Assembly: GCA_030549775.1 (NCBI GenBank)
Contig: CM060180.1
Coordinates: 28,468,590-28,532,589, forward strand
Direction of reading: 5' to 3'
Length of the DNA: 64,000 nt
Source: Tamarix chinensis
Taxonomy: Eukaryota > Streptophyta > Magnoliopsida > Caryophyllales > Tamaricaceae
A program made the translations under genes and the position numbers. Within the stretch, counting starts at the first letter, position 1. Every line of letters begins with the position of its first letter. Below are positions 10,846 through 24,073 of this stretch, piece by piece. The notes under the pieces were generated by a model. It searched no databases, was not told the origin of the DNA, and saw only the letters and a list, made by a program, of their open reading frames with translations.

Positions 10846-13800
10846 TGTTGATATAGTTAACAAAGATGGCCTTCTCTTCAGCTTCATTAACGTCCTATTT
10901 AATAGAATATTTTCCTCAACGTTTTCCATTGAAACCTTCGAATATAAACAGTATACATTGCATATAATTAGGCTTAATCTATGGCCACTAAATAGGAAAC
11001 TAATAACAGAAAATATATTTACATATATATCTTAACACACCCCCGCAGTCGAAGCGGGAGGTTGACGAACACTGAGACTGTCCTGAAAATCTTAAAAAAA
11101 CACGCGGAAGATCCTTGGTAAAAATATCCGCGATTTGATATCGTAATGGAACATGAAGAACTCAAACCTGTCCATGGGCAACCTTTTCCCGTATAAAGTG
11201 AATATCCATCTCAATATGCTTAGTATGTTGATGTTGCACTGGATTACCCGATAAATAAAATGCACCAACATTGTCACAATAAACAATCGTAGCCTTTTTA
11301 ATCGGACAATGTAGCTCTGATAACAAATTTCGTAACCAACAGGATTCAGATACTACATTTGCTACACCCCGATACTCAACCTCAGCACTCGATCGAGAAA
11401 GAGTAGGTTGTCTCTTGAAAGACCAAGAAATCAAATTATCGCCCAAAAATACACAATAACCAGAGGTAGAACGTCTTATATCCAGGCAACCACCCCAATC
11501 CGCATCAGTATACGAGACAAGAGAGGATATTGAAGATGAATAAGGATGGAGGCCATGATCAAGTGTGCCTTGAATGTATCGGATAATGCGCTTTAGAGCT
11601 TGCATATGGTCAACTCTCGGATCATGCATATGTAAGCACACTTGTTGGACAACATACGAAATATCTAGTCGAGTGAATGTAAGATACTGGAGAGCCCCGG
11701 CAAGACTCCTATAAAGAGTTAGATCCTCATATGTAGTACTAGAAGTAGCACTAACCTTTGCCTTTGTGTCAACAGGAGTAGGAGATGACTTGCAAGAGGA
11801 CATTTCGGCCCTCTCAATTATTTGTTCTGCATACTTGCGCTGTGAGAGAAACATACCACCCTTATGTCGGGACACTGCAATGCCAAGAAAATAATTCAAA
11901 GGACCAAGATCATTCATAGCAAATTCCGAGCTAAGAAGACCCATTATAGACAAACGGAGAGCATCATAACAAGCAGTAAGGATTATATCATCAACATATA
12001 GAAAAATATAAGTCATGTCAGTCCCCTTGTGATAAATAAACAATGAGGTATCACAGTGGCTATTTGAGAAACCAAGAGAGATGACATAGTCAACAAACCG
12101 CTTATACCATGCACGGGGTGCCTACTTAAGACCATATAATGACTTACGCAAAAGACATACATAATCCGGATGGTTACAATCCCGATAACCCAATGGTTGA
12201 TGCATATACACTGTTTCTTGTAGCTTACCATGAAGAAAAATATTTTTACATCCAACTGATGAATTGGCCATGCTTTTGAAAAAGAGAGAGAGAAAGAACG
12301 GTACGAATCGTAGCCGATTTCACCACTGGGCTAAATGTTTCACCACAATCAATGCCAACTTGCTGAGTTTTCCCATCACCTACAAGATGGCTTTATGCCT
12401 CTCAAAAACACCATTAGATTTTTCTTTATGAGCAAAAATCCACATAGAACGAATAACATTAACATCAGGTGGACAGGGCACCAACTCCCACGTCTTATTT
12501 TTAATAAGAGCATCATATTCATCATCCATGGTCATTTTCCAATTCGGGTCATGAAGGGCCTCAATTGGGCTACCGAGCAATGGAGAACGAGTAACCGAAG
12601 CCTGCATAGCATATTTTCTATTTGGATTAAAAATGCCCATTTGACTTCGGGTTACCATGGAAGGCTAAATTATGTGGGATGAAGTAGATGTTGGCTGTTG
12701 GGTCACTTATGCATGTAGAGGAGTAGGATTTGGGCTTGGAGAGATAGGTAAGGTGGTTGGGCTTTTTGAGGAAGGGGAAACGGTGGAATCTGGGCTGCCA
12801 GAGGAAGGCCGGTTGTCATTTTGTGAAGGTGGGCGGACTGGGCTTAGAAGAGAAGGGGAGTTGGTGGAATCTTGGCCACCAAGTTGTGTTTGGGCCATTT
12901 GTTCTGTCTGTTGGGCTGACTGGTGACCGTCCAAAACAGTGGAATGATTTTGTATGTGATGAAGAGTATAAGGAGAAATGGTATTACTCAAAAAATCATA
13001 AGCATTAGGAGAAGGGGTATGCAACTTTACAAATAGGAAAACATGCTCATCAAATAACACATGACAACAAATAATAATTTTATTGGAAGATAAATTATAA
13101 CATTTGTAGCCACGATGATGCGAAGGATAACCCAAAAATACACATGGAGATGGAGTAGACCGGGGTTGCGATTTGGTGATAGCAGTTGACGGAATTAAGG
13201 GATAACATAAGCAACCAAACACCCGAATGTGAGAATATGAGGGAACCCGTTGATATAGAATTTGAAGAGGAGATTTATTTCCCAAAAGCTTGCTTGGAAG
13301 AATATTAAGAAGATACGTAGCCATTTGTAAAGCATGATGCCAAAAAGGAGAAAGAGAGGCATAAGCAAGAAGAGTACGAGTGATATTATTCATAGTTCGA
13401 ATTTTTCGTTTGGCTTTCCCATTTTGAGAAGATGTATGAGGGCAAGAAAGACGGAAGGACATGCCATGAGTTTTACAAAAATCCCAAAAAGGACCATTGT
13501 CAAACTCCCTCCCATTGTCACATTGCACATTTTTGATATTACGTTCAAATTGGGTGAGTATGTGGGCTTTAAAAATTAAGAATTTCTCAAAAACATCTGA
13601 TTTTATAGCCAACGGAAAAGTCCACAAATAATATCAATGTCCCATAGAACTCAAAGTAGGTGATGTCCAAAGATCACTATGAATAATATCAAAAGGCATA
13701 GAAGTGCTTGAATTAGAAGTAACAAACTTAATGTGTTTTCCGAAGACACAAGATTGACAAATACTAGAACGAGAAATACGATTACAATCAATGCTTTTAT

Positions 13801-14093
13801 TAAGCCTAAAAGCATCTAAGATAGGAGCACCCAGATGACCCAAATGATCATGCCAAAATGTAGGAGAGATGGCTGCAAAGGTTGAGTGGAGAGCTTGATT
13901 GTTGATAGAAGTGGTAAGAGGATAAAGGTCACTTCGGCTATCACATCTCATTATGGGTCTCCCCGTCTGAAAATCCTTCACAGAAAACCCAAAAGGATCA
14001 AACTCAACGGTCACATTATTATCAGTAGTGAATTTTCTAATGGAGGTAAGCATCATTAACACCACTGGATTTTCACTTTAAGAATTCCTACTT
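10846..14093 (-). mobile_element. Copia LTR retrotransposon, 5'-truncated
   Basis: This is a minus-strand Ty1/Copia element. A G-rich polypurine tract (read TGCGGGGGTG on the minus strand) precedes a 3' LTR that starts TGTTAAGATATA at about 11036. The LTR end at about 10846 (TATCAACA on the minus strand) is tentative. The element stops abruptly near 14093 inside the protease/GAG-pre-integrase junction; no gag, primer-binding site or 5' LTR is seen beyond it. Confidence 0.8.
11037..14093 (-). pseudogene. Copia polyprotein remnant (integrase, reverse transcriptase, RNase H)
   Basis: Domains run in Copia order from high to low coordinates. GAG-pre-integrase at 13634-14065 shows FTTDNNVTVEFDPFGFSVKD, HDHLGH and CQSCVFGKH. 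The integrase core at 12707-13627 shows QCDNGREFDN and SQNGKAKRK. Reverse transcriptase at 11162-12658 shows NPNRKYA, MDDEYDALIKNKTW and the catalytic LYVDDIILT. RNase H at about 11162-11550 shows YTDADWGG, SSAEVEYR, YCDNVGA and KHIEMDIHFIRE. Breaks include an in-frame TGA after KVAHGQ-V where family members have arginine (CGA to TGA), plus frameshifts between 11990 and 12700. Reverse transcriptase and RNase H are the best preserved parts. Confidence 0.9.
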
Positions 14094-14930
14094 GGGGCGG
14101 TGCCTCCCGCATCGACTTCATTATTCCACCGCTTGGACAGAATCGATTGCATGCAGACATCTGAGAACTGCAGCGAGCACCGAGGAGTTGTTATAAAAGT
14201 AAAGTCGGCTATTGGAGTCGTTCTCGGCGGTTCCCAAGGAGGACCTATCGACCATTCTATTTACAACATCAAAATGAAATTATCCCCGGACCGGCAGGCA
14301 TGGAGAGGAGAGGAACCCCATCATGACCGAATTTCGGTCCTTATTCCATGCCCCCCGACGCTCCCGTGTACCATTCCCTATAGCCCAAGCACTATCGATT
14401 ATCTCTAAAGCGTGACCTCCATAGCATCTTTGGTCAGAAAGGTAAAAGGAGGTGTTCAAAAATCTTATCGCCAAGCGGTCAACACCTCTCTTAGGTAGTT
14501 GATGCCGCACATCTTCAGCGCCCAGTCGTACTTTGGCCGTACCCCCACCAACCAGGCTCCTACTAAACCACTCCAGGTTATGCACCCGCGGAATGATTGT
14601 GCTCTCTCACTTTTTGCCTGGGCTACCACCTCCCCGGAAGTCCCCAAAGTCCGCTCGTAAAGTCTGGAAAAAGTTCTTCGTTGTACTTGGCCCGCTGAAC
14701 CAGAATCTGGCCTCCTCGTTGGCTCGTTGCTGAACCCCACAAAACCAAACTCCTCTTCACATTTGCAAAGACATCTGCGACCCTGTCGTTCTCCTTGAAG
14801 TCCCTTCCAATGGAGAGAGTTGTTGGTAAACTGTGGAAGGTGTAGTATAAGCTAATGTAGTCATTTTTGTTCAAGTGCGGATCTGCGTACTCCAGACCCA
14901 GGTCTATGTTTTAACCTTTCTCTTTCAACT
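14094..14930. other. GC-richer block of unknown origin
   Basis: Base composition changes sharply at the Copia truncation point, to roughly half G+C by eye, and falls back to AT-rich DNA near 14930. Several medium open frames overlap on both strands (for example 14465-14740 minus, 14623-14874 minus) but none shows a domain I recognise. An organellar (mitochondrial) insertion is possible from composition alone; this is inference and I could not match it to a specific organelle gene. Confidence 0.35.
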
Positions 14931-17640
14931 AATAATTTTACTTTCTCTAGACTTACATTTAAATTTAAAACCTTATATTAATTAACCAGTCATACAAAAT
15001 TAATGAGGATTTAAGGGTCAATTACATAGTCATCATCATACATAAAAAAATAATTTACATGATTTAGAACTGTTGGATTTATTAATGGGTCATCATTACA
15101 GCGATCACCGTGAATATAGATGTAAAGTAGTAGAATAAAATGTCTGTTACCCAATATAATTAACGGGTCAGAGTTTAAAGCCTTGTTTATATAAAACTCA
15201 AACAGAATTTAAGCGTAGGTAGAAGCGCCGTAGCGGCATAGCAGCTTTCCGTATCGGCGCAAATTGTTCGTAAATAATACCCTAGATTTGGCGCATCCTG
15301 TGACGATGTGAGCGGTATCATTTTTTACAATAATTATGAAAAATAAAGCACCATAGACGTACTCGGTTCTATTCAATCCATCTCCCTACACAACTTTTGA
15401 TTTTGTAAATTCATCAACCATTTCCGGCTTTAATAATTGTTTAATCTGCAATGGCAACATCTATACCATTATTCTCACTCATCTCTTCATTTCAGATATG
15501 CCGTGATATATATATATACTATCCTCCCCCCACCCACCCCCCCGGGAATTCCCCAATATGCGGAATAACCAACAATTTTGTTTTATTTCTTTGGATTGGT
15601 GTGTCTAGATACGAAGAACTCTCTGGCTCGCCTTATAGGGGATTCAAACCCTTCCGCCATTAGAGCTAATTTACTGAGATCTGCTGATGGTTGCAGAAAA
15701 TATGCGTGAAGTAATAGTGACCGCAGAGGCTATGGAAGGAGTGTACACCGGCTTTTATTTTTGAGTTAGGGTACGCGTAGGATTGGGAATTTGAGAGGAT
15801 GAACATATAATTATATACTTACTGAACAAATAATTATATATTTGTTGCGAAGTCAAAAAATTTGTATACTAGCTGAATACGTAGTGCATGTGTTAAATGT
15901 ATATAAAATAGATGTTGAACATGTAGCAAATGCGCATCGAACATATACCAAATTGGTGATGAGCACGCATATTGTATATGCTGAACATATATTAAAAAGT
16001 TGACAAAACATATATATAACAAAATTTATATAATTATAAAAATGATATGCCCCAATTAACAAGCAAAGTAAAGCCACAAGCAATTGATGTGTTATAGAAA
16101 AAGATGACCAGATAAATGAAAAAATAGTCGAGCTCTTGCTTATATCATTTTGTACTTTAGTGTGCATGACTATATTCGTCGACAACATGTAAAATATGTA
16201 ACAAAGTAAATAAATGATCTATTATTCTTTTAATGTTTTTCTTGGACGAAATTACAATAATATAATGAAGGGTGAAAATAACTAATTGCTAATTAAATAA
16301 GGTTGAAGTAATGTGAGACACTTGGACAATACAAAATAGAGAATATGCAATTGATAATATATGGAGTCATAATTTGACAAATTTCATAACAAATAAAAAA
16401 TGGCATAAAAAGCTTCTAGTTTTATATAAATGAGTATAGAATTTGATAATTTCAAACGGTAATAACAATAATTGTAGATCTACCAGACATGGTAAAAAAA
16501 AAATTTAATGTCTAATTTTCATATAAAAAAAACTTTCATAAATGTCAAGATTTTATAAATATCAAATATTATGAATATTATTATAATGCCTTGAAATTTG
16601 AAAACTTCAATTTTCTTAATACAATCTTGTCTCCAACATTTTTTTCAATTAGAATAAATATAAGGATAAACACGACCTAAGACTACATAGTGAATATGGG
16701 TCGTTGTCATCTCATTAAGATTGACCATGTGTGGATAGTCATTTCTCTAGGATCAAATTAGGATTGCCTATGGTTGTGAATCGATTATGTTATTATTATT
16801 AGTTTTTCAATTTACATTAGTCAATTACTAGTACCTAATTGCTTATGGTTATTTCAATCAGCCACTAATTTAACTCAATTGGGTTGTTAAGTTGAATTGA
16901 AAGGTTAAGTTGACATCGAAAAATAGTAATTAAACGTGAATTCATTGATCACAAAAGTATGTTAACAGCTCTCCAGAACGTATCGGACTAATGTGAACTT
17001 AATGAGTTTAATTTATTTTTATATGATGAAAATAAATTGTCAGATTAAATCAAGCACAATTTTTGGCCATCGAAAGAGGCTAATAGTTATCATAAGCTAG
17101 TCATTCCCGATGAATTAAGTGATTCAATTGATGATTGACTTGATTTGTTAGTTGACACTCGAGTCATAACTAAAGTTTGAACCTAAGCTTCTCTTATGAA
17201 TTGGAATTTATAATTCACACCATCAGACGTTTACATGATTTTATATCGTTATAATTGAACTTGTTATTCTGAGTGATCTATATAGTCACGAATAATGGAA
17301 ATCGGCAATTAACAACAAAATCTATGAGGATACAATATTGTACCACTACAACGACATCCATATATGCTTGAAAATTTTGGGCAATTAAGTTTTTGGTATC
17401 ATTAACAAGGGTTTTGATATTGTTAATATTAAATTATTTTATTATTTGACTAAATTAGAGTTTTCTTTTATTTTTATTTTTATTTTTACATATGCGTAGT
17501 TCTTTTACTTTCTTGTGCATGCACCCATGTATTCCCCAATCCATATGACTTGGGAAATTGATTGAGTGTGAACATGAGGTTGAAAGAACCTAACATGCTA
17601 TCAAGAAGTAGACATAATAAAAAAATAGCAATCTAAATAC
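14931..17640. other. AT-rich unassigned DNA
   Basis: No gene or element boundary is evident. There is a pyrimidine-rich C-run at about 15524-15543. The minus-strand frames at 15834-16188 are low-complexity and show no domain. Confidence 0.4.
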
Positions 17641-17689
17641 AAAATCAATCATTAATGACTAAGAAAACTAAGGCAACCAAGAGCAATAC

Positions 17690-20600
17690 TTGAAAGAGTT
17701 TGCATCACCAACCATTCCTGACACCCAATTGAGTACCACCAAACCAACAATTGTTGCCTACAACTTTAAGTTGAAGCCTTCACTCCTTTCCATAGTTTAG
17801 CAAAACCTATTTGGGGGTACTCTAACAAAAGACCCAAACCTTCATATCTCAATCTTTTTAGAGTATTGTGCCATCCTAAGTATGTATTGAGTGTTAGACA
17901 ATGCAATCAATATGAGATTGTTTCCCTTCTCAATAAGAGAAAATGAAGGGGCTTAGTTGCAATCACTTCTATTAGGTTGCATCACTACATGGGACCAACT
18001 CTCACAAGTGTTCCTCGCTAGATACTTCCCTCGAGGTAAAAAACCCAATTGAAGAATCAAATAATGACCTTCACTTAGAAATAAGGAGATTCGTTATATG
18101 ATGAGGGAAAGGTACAATGATCTTTTAAGGATGCGTACACATCATAGATTAAATCATTGACTTGTAGTTAACACCTTCTACAATGATCTTCTTTGCAGCA
18201 CTAGGATGACCATAGATGTTGCAACTAGAGGTGCATTGATGAACAAAAGTCTGTGGAACACATGAAAACTCATAGAGGACATGCTACATAACCATTTTTA
18301 ATGGTCTGGTAAGGGCTTATCACCCAAAAAGAGCGGGAGGTATGACGCAGGTGCATTAAACCACATCACATCTAAGTTATATGCTCTATTTCATAAATTT
18401 GACAAAATCAGCATGGATTCAATATCTTCTAGCTCTGCTAATTGTGATATTGTTGGACATTTTGCTATAGAATGACAGATTGGTGATCCCCCTTCTCTTG
18501 ATGCCCCGTTGTATAAGCATGTTAATTACGTGACTAATATTAATCAAAAAGGGGGTTAATTTTCCAACATATACAACCTAGGGTGGAGAAATCGTCCTAA
18601 CTTATCTTACAAAAACTCACCCCAAAACCTAGCACCCCAATCTAGTTTTACACCTCTAGTTCTTTAAGCGCCTATACTCCCTTACCTTTGTGCCCAAAAG
18701 TCTAACTTTGAGATCTTAACGAAGAATTTTGTGATACTCCAGAATAAGCAAAATGAAGATTTTGAAAATCAAAATAGGATTGTGAGTGATATAATTAAGA
18801 ACCTAGCCTCAAAAGTTGATTCTTTAGCCACCCACACCAAAATTCTAGAGAATCATATCACTCAAGTGGCCTAACAAGTTAGATCTTCTTTTAGATCTTC
18901 TAGGATGTTGCTTGTACAACCCGAAGCTAACCCAAAAAGATTCATTGATGTGATTATACTTAGGAGTGGGAAAGAGCTAGAGAGACCAGTGATGATAAGT
19001 AATGATGAGGATGTGAGTGACGAGAGTGAGAAGGATCTGAGATGACAAGGAAGTTGTTGCTTATGCTACATTTCTTGATGAAAGCACAACTTATGTTAAA
19101 GGATCTGAGATGGTGGCTGATGTTGATAAGGAGTAGAGTGGCCTAGTTTGTGAATAGAAAGTTACACCTAAGGTAGAACTAAAACCACTTCCTTCCTTGT
19201 TCAAGTTAAAGAACTATTTGACAACTACTCTAATGATGAGACCATTTGACTGGAGTCTTCCAATTGAGGTAATGTGTCATGTGGGTGATTATGTAATTGG
19301 GGTTATTCTTTGGCAAAGGAAAGAAGGGAAAGTCTATGCCATATATTATGCTAGTAGGACACTAGATGATGCTCAGATGAACTATGCCACAACAGAGAAG
19401 TAATTCCTAGTTGTTGTTTTTCCCTTGGATAAGTTCTACTCACATCTTATTGGATCAAAGGTCATTATCTTCAAGAATCACATAGACTCAAATACATATT
19501 GGCTAAGAAGGATACAAATCCATGCTTGATAAGGTGGGCCCTCTTACTACAATAATTCAATCTTGAGATTAAGAATAATAAGGGCACCAACAATGAGGCC
19601 ACAAATCACCATTCTAGACTTAGGTAAGAGATGGATGCAGGTGAAGGTGATGAGGATTCATTTGCCAATTCATTTCCAAATGATAAATTGTTTATTGTTA
19701 CAAGTCTTGAAACTCCTTAGCTTATAGATTTTGTAAACTACATTGATTATGGGACATTACCACAAAATATGTCATACTAATAATGTAAGAATTTCCTTTC
19801 AAATGTTAAGCACTACTATTATTATGGCCATTGTCTCTACAAGTGTTGTACATATGAGGTACTTAGAAGGTGATTACCCAAAGAGGAAGTTATTGGTTTT
19901 ATTTCCCATTAACATTCTTAACTATATGGAGGCCATGCAAGTACCTCCAAGATTGATGCTATGGTGTTATCAATGGGATTTTATTGGCCCTCTCTATTCA
20001 AAAATGTAAGGAGATTTGTGCTTAGTTGTGATTGTCATCAGAGGACGGGAAACGTCTTAAGAAGAACTAAGATGCCACTAAATAATATTCATGAAATTGA
20101 ACTCTTTAATATGTAGGGGATCGACTTTATGGGACATTTTCCATCATCATGCAACAACAAGTATATACTGGTAGAGGTGGATTACATCTCAAAAGGCTAA
20201 AGAACTGGCATCTTTGATAAACTGTGTGAAAGTGGTGATCGAGTTGTTTTAAAAAGTCATTTCCCCTCAGTTTAGTGTCCTGAGAGATGTAATCGGTGAT
20301 GGAGGATATCATTTTGCAAATAAGGTCCTAATTTTGCTTTTGAGGGAATACGGTGTGACTCACACTATGCATACAATGTGTTACACTAAAACAAGTGGGC
20401 GAGTAGAGATCACTCATTTGAAAATGAAGGGAATCTCAGAGAAGATGATATACCATTTGAGAAGGGATTGATCTATAGAGCTAGATGATGTTACCATTGA
20501 GGTTGGTTTATGAAAAAATCTAGTCATTTACTGGTTCAGGTGGAACATAAGGCACATTGGGATATTAAGAGCATTCATTTGGATTTAAAGGAAGTGGAGA

Positions 20601-21110
20601 ATAGAGAAATATCCAACTCAGTGAGTCTGATGATTTGAAGGAACACAAGGCACATTGGAAAATCATGTCATTTGAGAAGGGATTAATCCATAAAGCTAAG
20701 TTATGTTACCATTAAGGCTGATTTACGGAAAATCATTTCATTTGTTGGTTGAGGTAGAACACAGGCACATTAGGATATCAATAGCATTCATTTGGATTTG
20801 GAGGAAGTATAATAAAGGAGAAATATCCAAAACACAATAAGCTTAATGAATTGAGGTCGGATGCATATGAGAAGGCAAAGATTTACAAGGAAAGAAACAA
20901 GAGTTGGCATGATCATCAAAATATTCTCCATAGAGAGTTTAAAGAAGGGGGTTATGTGCTTTTATTCAACTCTCAACTCAAGCTCTTCCCAAAAAACCTT
21001 TGTTTGAGATGGTTAAGGTCATTTGAATCACTTAAGGTTTATCCATTTGGGGTTGTTGAAGTATGAAGTGATACTACAAGAATGTTCAAGGTCAATGGGT
21101 AGAGGTTAAA
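17690..21110 (+). pseudogene. Gypsy gag-pol remnant
   Basis: Gag-like translation begins near 17700 with a stretch resembling VAYNFKLKPSLLS followed by FGGTLTKDPNLHISIFLEYC, typical of Athila-type gag. The region 18500-18620 gives HVNYVTNINQKGG and YNLGWRNRPNLSYKN. At 19197-19403 the RNase H start is seen (VMCHVGDYVIGVILWQRK, YYASRTLDDAQMNYATTEK). Integrase pieces follow: GIDFMGHFPSS at about 20118, and the C-terminal domain at 20851-21066 (YEKAKIYKERNKSWHD, FKEGGYVLLFNSQLKLFP). Stops and frameshifts are frequent. The jump from gag to RNase H shows a large internal deletion. Confidence 0.85.
20454..20858 (+). repeat. Diverged ~215-bp direct duplication inside integrase remnant
   Basis: The block starting CATTTGAGAAGGGATT at 20454 recurs at 20669, an offset of 215 bp. 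The shared order is GCTAGATGATGTTACCATT / GCTAAGTTATGTTACCATT, then the AGGCACATT stretch, then GCATTCATTTGGATTT, then GAGAAATATCCAA. The copies differ by substitutions and small indels, so the duplication is old. Confidence 0.75.
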
Positions 21111-21240
21111 TCACTCTGTCATGGGTTCTCCAATAAAGAAGTTGGATACTCTTACCCTTCCTAATCTATGACCATCATGATTGTATAAGGGATCAATATC
21201 ATGACCTTGAATGAGTGTTTCTTAGGAGGCAACCGAAGCT

Positions 21241-22049
21241 TTTCATTTATTCTTTCTTTTTAGTGTTTTCTTTTAATGTTCTTGAAATGTGATTAGCCGA
21301 TTACATATGATGTTTAGGTAGATGTGAAAGGAGGATTCAGGGTCAATGAGGCTCAAAATGTCAAGAAATGTGGATATACTATAATGAACATGATCAAGGA
21401 GTGGGCATGGACATAGTTATCATGTCAAAATGCCAATAAAGAGAGAAAAAAAGAGGTGAAGAATAGAGCCAATACGACTTGGGTTTATCAAGCCACTCAA
21501 TCATATGAAAAAGCAAGGAGCATACTGAAAATGAGGCGACATATCCATGTTAAGAATCATGTGTTGATTTTTATTTCAAGAGCACAAACATGCTCAAACC
21601 ATAAGAACCCACCTCCTTCTTCAACATTGCTACCATAACCCTAAAGAACCTCCATGTCCCTTCTCACAACTCACCATCACCTATCCCACCATCACATCGG
21701 CCACCCTCACTCTTCCCTACTAATGTAGGTGCTTCCTTATTTATACATATAAACATATTTCTTAGATATGCTTCAGATTTTTCTTGGCACTCTTGAAGTT
21801 CTTTATTCATCCTAAAACACATTCTTTGAGAATTGTGCAAGATCAAGATCCAAACGCAAACCTAAGTGACATGCAAGGCTTGGTGATGTCTCAAGCTTGA
21901 AGATGTGGAAGTTTAGACATGAAACAACCAACGTGAAAAGTGGGAATAGATGGCTGGAATTTCAACTACAACTACGCACTTATTAGGGTTCAACATCTAA
22001 TTTGTGTAGATTTTTCAATTTATCTCTCCATATTCCAACCAAGTGTTCC
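21241..22049. other. Unassigned DNA between two Gypsy fragments
   Basis: This is probably retrotransposon untranslated sequence, since it joins Gypsy integrase debris to an Athila-like gag fragment. No domain is visible. Confidence 0.35.
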
Positions 22050-22597
22050 ATGGATCCCAAGCGTAGATAAACTAGTGAAGTGACACCATCCAATCCACTA
22101 GCGCAACCACAAATATGTTCTTTAAGGGGTAAACCTCCACCTTCTCCAATATTCCTTATCGCATTATTTTTTACCCTAATGTCAATCAAGAGGTCTAGTT
22201 TTCTAACCTTGTCCCTAAGAAATTTATATCTGCTAAATTCATAGATGATAGTGTGTTGTTAAAATTTAGGATAAAAAATAGTGTTTATTATATTTCAATG
22301 GAATTAGTTGGGGAAATTTTATAAGGTTTCATAGGTCTACATATAGAAGGATTAAATTAGAGTTTTTAAGTTTTATACTACTTGATGTTGGTGATGGTGT
22401 AGCAGGTGGTCAACTTAGTTTTATACTTTTTAATCTAGATTATGTGTTGTGTATGGAAAGGTTAAATCACGTTTTTAGCCTACCTGAAGTAGGTGCTTGG
22501 AATCCCTCAAGACAACAGAACCCAACCACATTTTGGAGAGTCATTAGTCAAAAGAGATAAGGGAGACTGCACCTCACAAATAGTGTGGGAGGCCACC
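22050..22597 (+). pseudogene. Athila-like gag N-terminal fragment
   Basis: The translation starts MDPKRR at 22050 and contains, with stops and frame changes, KFIDDSVLLKFRIKN, then LEFLSF near 22360, then GQLSFILFNLDYVLCMERLNHVFSLPEVGAWNPS and TTFWRVISQ near 22420-22550. This order matches the plant retrotransposon gag domain that ends in a conserved SVGGHL-like motif, seen here at about 22575-22595. The fragment is cut off exactly where a TGTAACACCC LTR-type terminus begins at 22598. Confidence 0.7.
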
Positions 22598-24070
22598 TGT
22601 AACACCCTCATTTTCACAGCCAAATAATTTTATCTTGGATGTATTTTTTACAGAAGCTGAAATGATATGGGAATAAAGTCACCCCATTGAACATAGAGTA
22701 GAAATAACGGCTACTTAATCCATGTCAGGTGCAAGGATAAAAGTACTCTTATACCTCAAGGTATCAGGTATGGTTAGAGCTATAAATTAGTTGAGCTAGT
22801 TTGGTATTTTGATCGGCTTGAATTGTTAAAATCTTAGTTTAGCTTATTCATTTAGTTAAATGAGCCAAGCTCGAGCCTCACTTTTGGACTAGTGTATTAA
22901 ATGAGTCGAGCCCAAGCTCGAAAAATTGAGGCTCGGTTCAGTTTTTTGGCTTTGGCTCATGAGTTCAGCTCGACTCATTTATTTAGCTAAACAAGCCAAG
23001 TCTGAGCCTTATTTTAGGCTTGTTTAGTTAACAAGCCGATCACGAGCCTAGGGGTATTCAGCTCGACTTTGCTCATTTACAACCCTAGGTGTGGTTTGCT
23101 CCTAACCTGAGATGGATATAATACTTACTTAATGATAAATCGAAATGGGAGGAAAACTCTTTAAATGATATTGATTAAAACAATAAGTAAAAAAGTGTCA
23201 TATTTTTAGCTTTATAAAATAACCCGTGAAACATATGCAAATAAATAGTAATGGAAAATAGACATGAATAACCTATTCAAGGACTAACATTGCTCCCCTA
23301 GATAAGACTTTACAAGAACAAATAACCTGCAAAATAGAGTTATAATTCCCTCAAGGTGCTGAAATTGATGCAACGCTACATAGGGCATCACTACGGTTAT
23401 GTAATTAGTAAAATTTAAGTCCTATGAGAAATTAAAATACAAATCATGAAATCACATATCACATTTACATATGCTTGCACTTTCAAACAACCCGATGCAA
23501 ATTACATGCAATCTCTTAAGGAGGAAAATGTAGAATTTGTTGCACACATCTAAAAGATAATGTTATCAAAAAAATTCAAACAAAGGATTATGCAAAAGGT
23601 AGCTAAAACGTAACAAAACTAAGGGGTTTTTTGTCCCCGAACAAGCTCTTAGGTGATGTTCAACCCGAGAAAACTCTTAGGAGAATGCTAAGCCCTGCTA
23701 CCATATTGATAGCAAGCAACCTAGGTAGCATGATCCTTAAGTGTATACACCCCTAAGAGGTACTTTTACATATACAAAGTATAGAAGGTATCGAGCCATT
23801 GTTAATAACCCCTTTAGATTTATTAGTCACCAGAAACAGTATCCATACACTCCATTGTTTACGCATTCACACATAGAGATACTTGAGAGTTTATATTGCG
23901 TTAAACCTCAATGTCAAATGTATTTTATAAACTCAATTGTCTAACATATACACATACCAACACATGGGGTTTTTATATCATACTAACCCTCAACATCTAA
24001 TGTTAGTCCATAAACTCAAGTGCTTAATGTTTTCACACATAATGGTATGTTGGGGGTTTTTATATTGTGC
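22598..24070. mobile_element. LTR-like fragment beginning TGTAACACCC
   Basis: The start TGTAACACCCTCATTTT resembles the terminus of the giant LTRs at 36189 and 41832 and directly interrupts Athila-like gag sequence. The interval has no coding content. Repeated phrases around 23750-24060 (AAACTCAATTG / AAACTCAAGTG, GGGTTTTTATAT) recall the tandem motifs of that LTR class. The right end is not identified, so the end coordinate is approximate. Confidence 0.4.
22775..23087. mobile_element. Non-autonomous hAT-like element (GCTCGAGC type)
   Basis: The 313-bp element starts TAGAGCTATAAATTAGTTGAGC and ends GCTCATTTACAACCCTA. These form imperfect terminal inverted repeats. Flanks are GGTATGGT (22767-22774) and GGTGTGGT (23088-23095), an 8-bp duplication with one mismatch, as hAT elements make. 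Internal DNA is rich in GAGCCAAGCTCGAGCC-type motifs and non-coding. Confidence 0.75.
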
Positions 24071-24073
24071 TAA

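Larger units (their letters stand above)
17640..21240 (+). mobile_element. Gypsy (Athila/Tat-like) retrotransposon remnant
   Basis: This is a plus-strand Ty3/Gypsy remnant without recognisable LTRs. Gag-type sequence at about 17700-18990 is followed directly by RNase H and integrase sequence at 19150-21100. Most of the protease and reverse transcriptase is therefore deleted. Post-integrase DNA to about 21240 has no domain. Confidence 0.8.
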
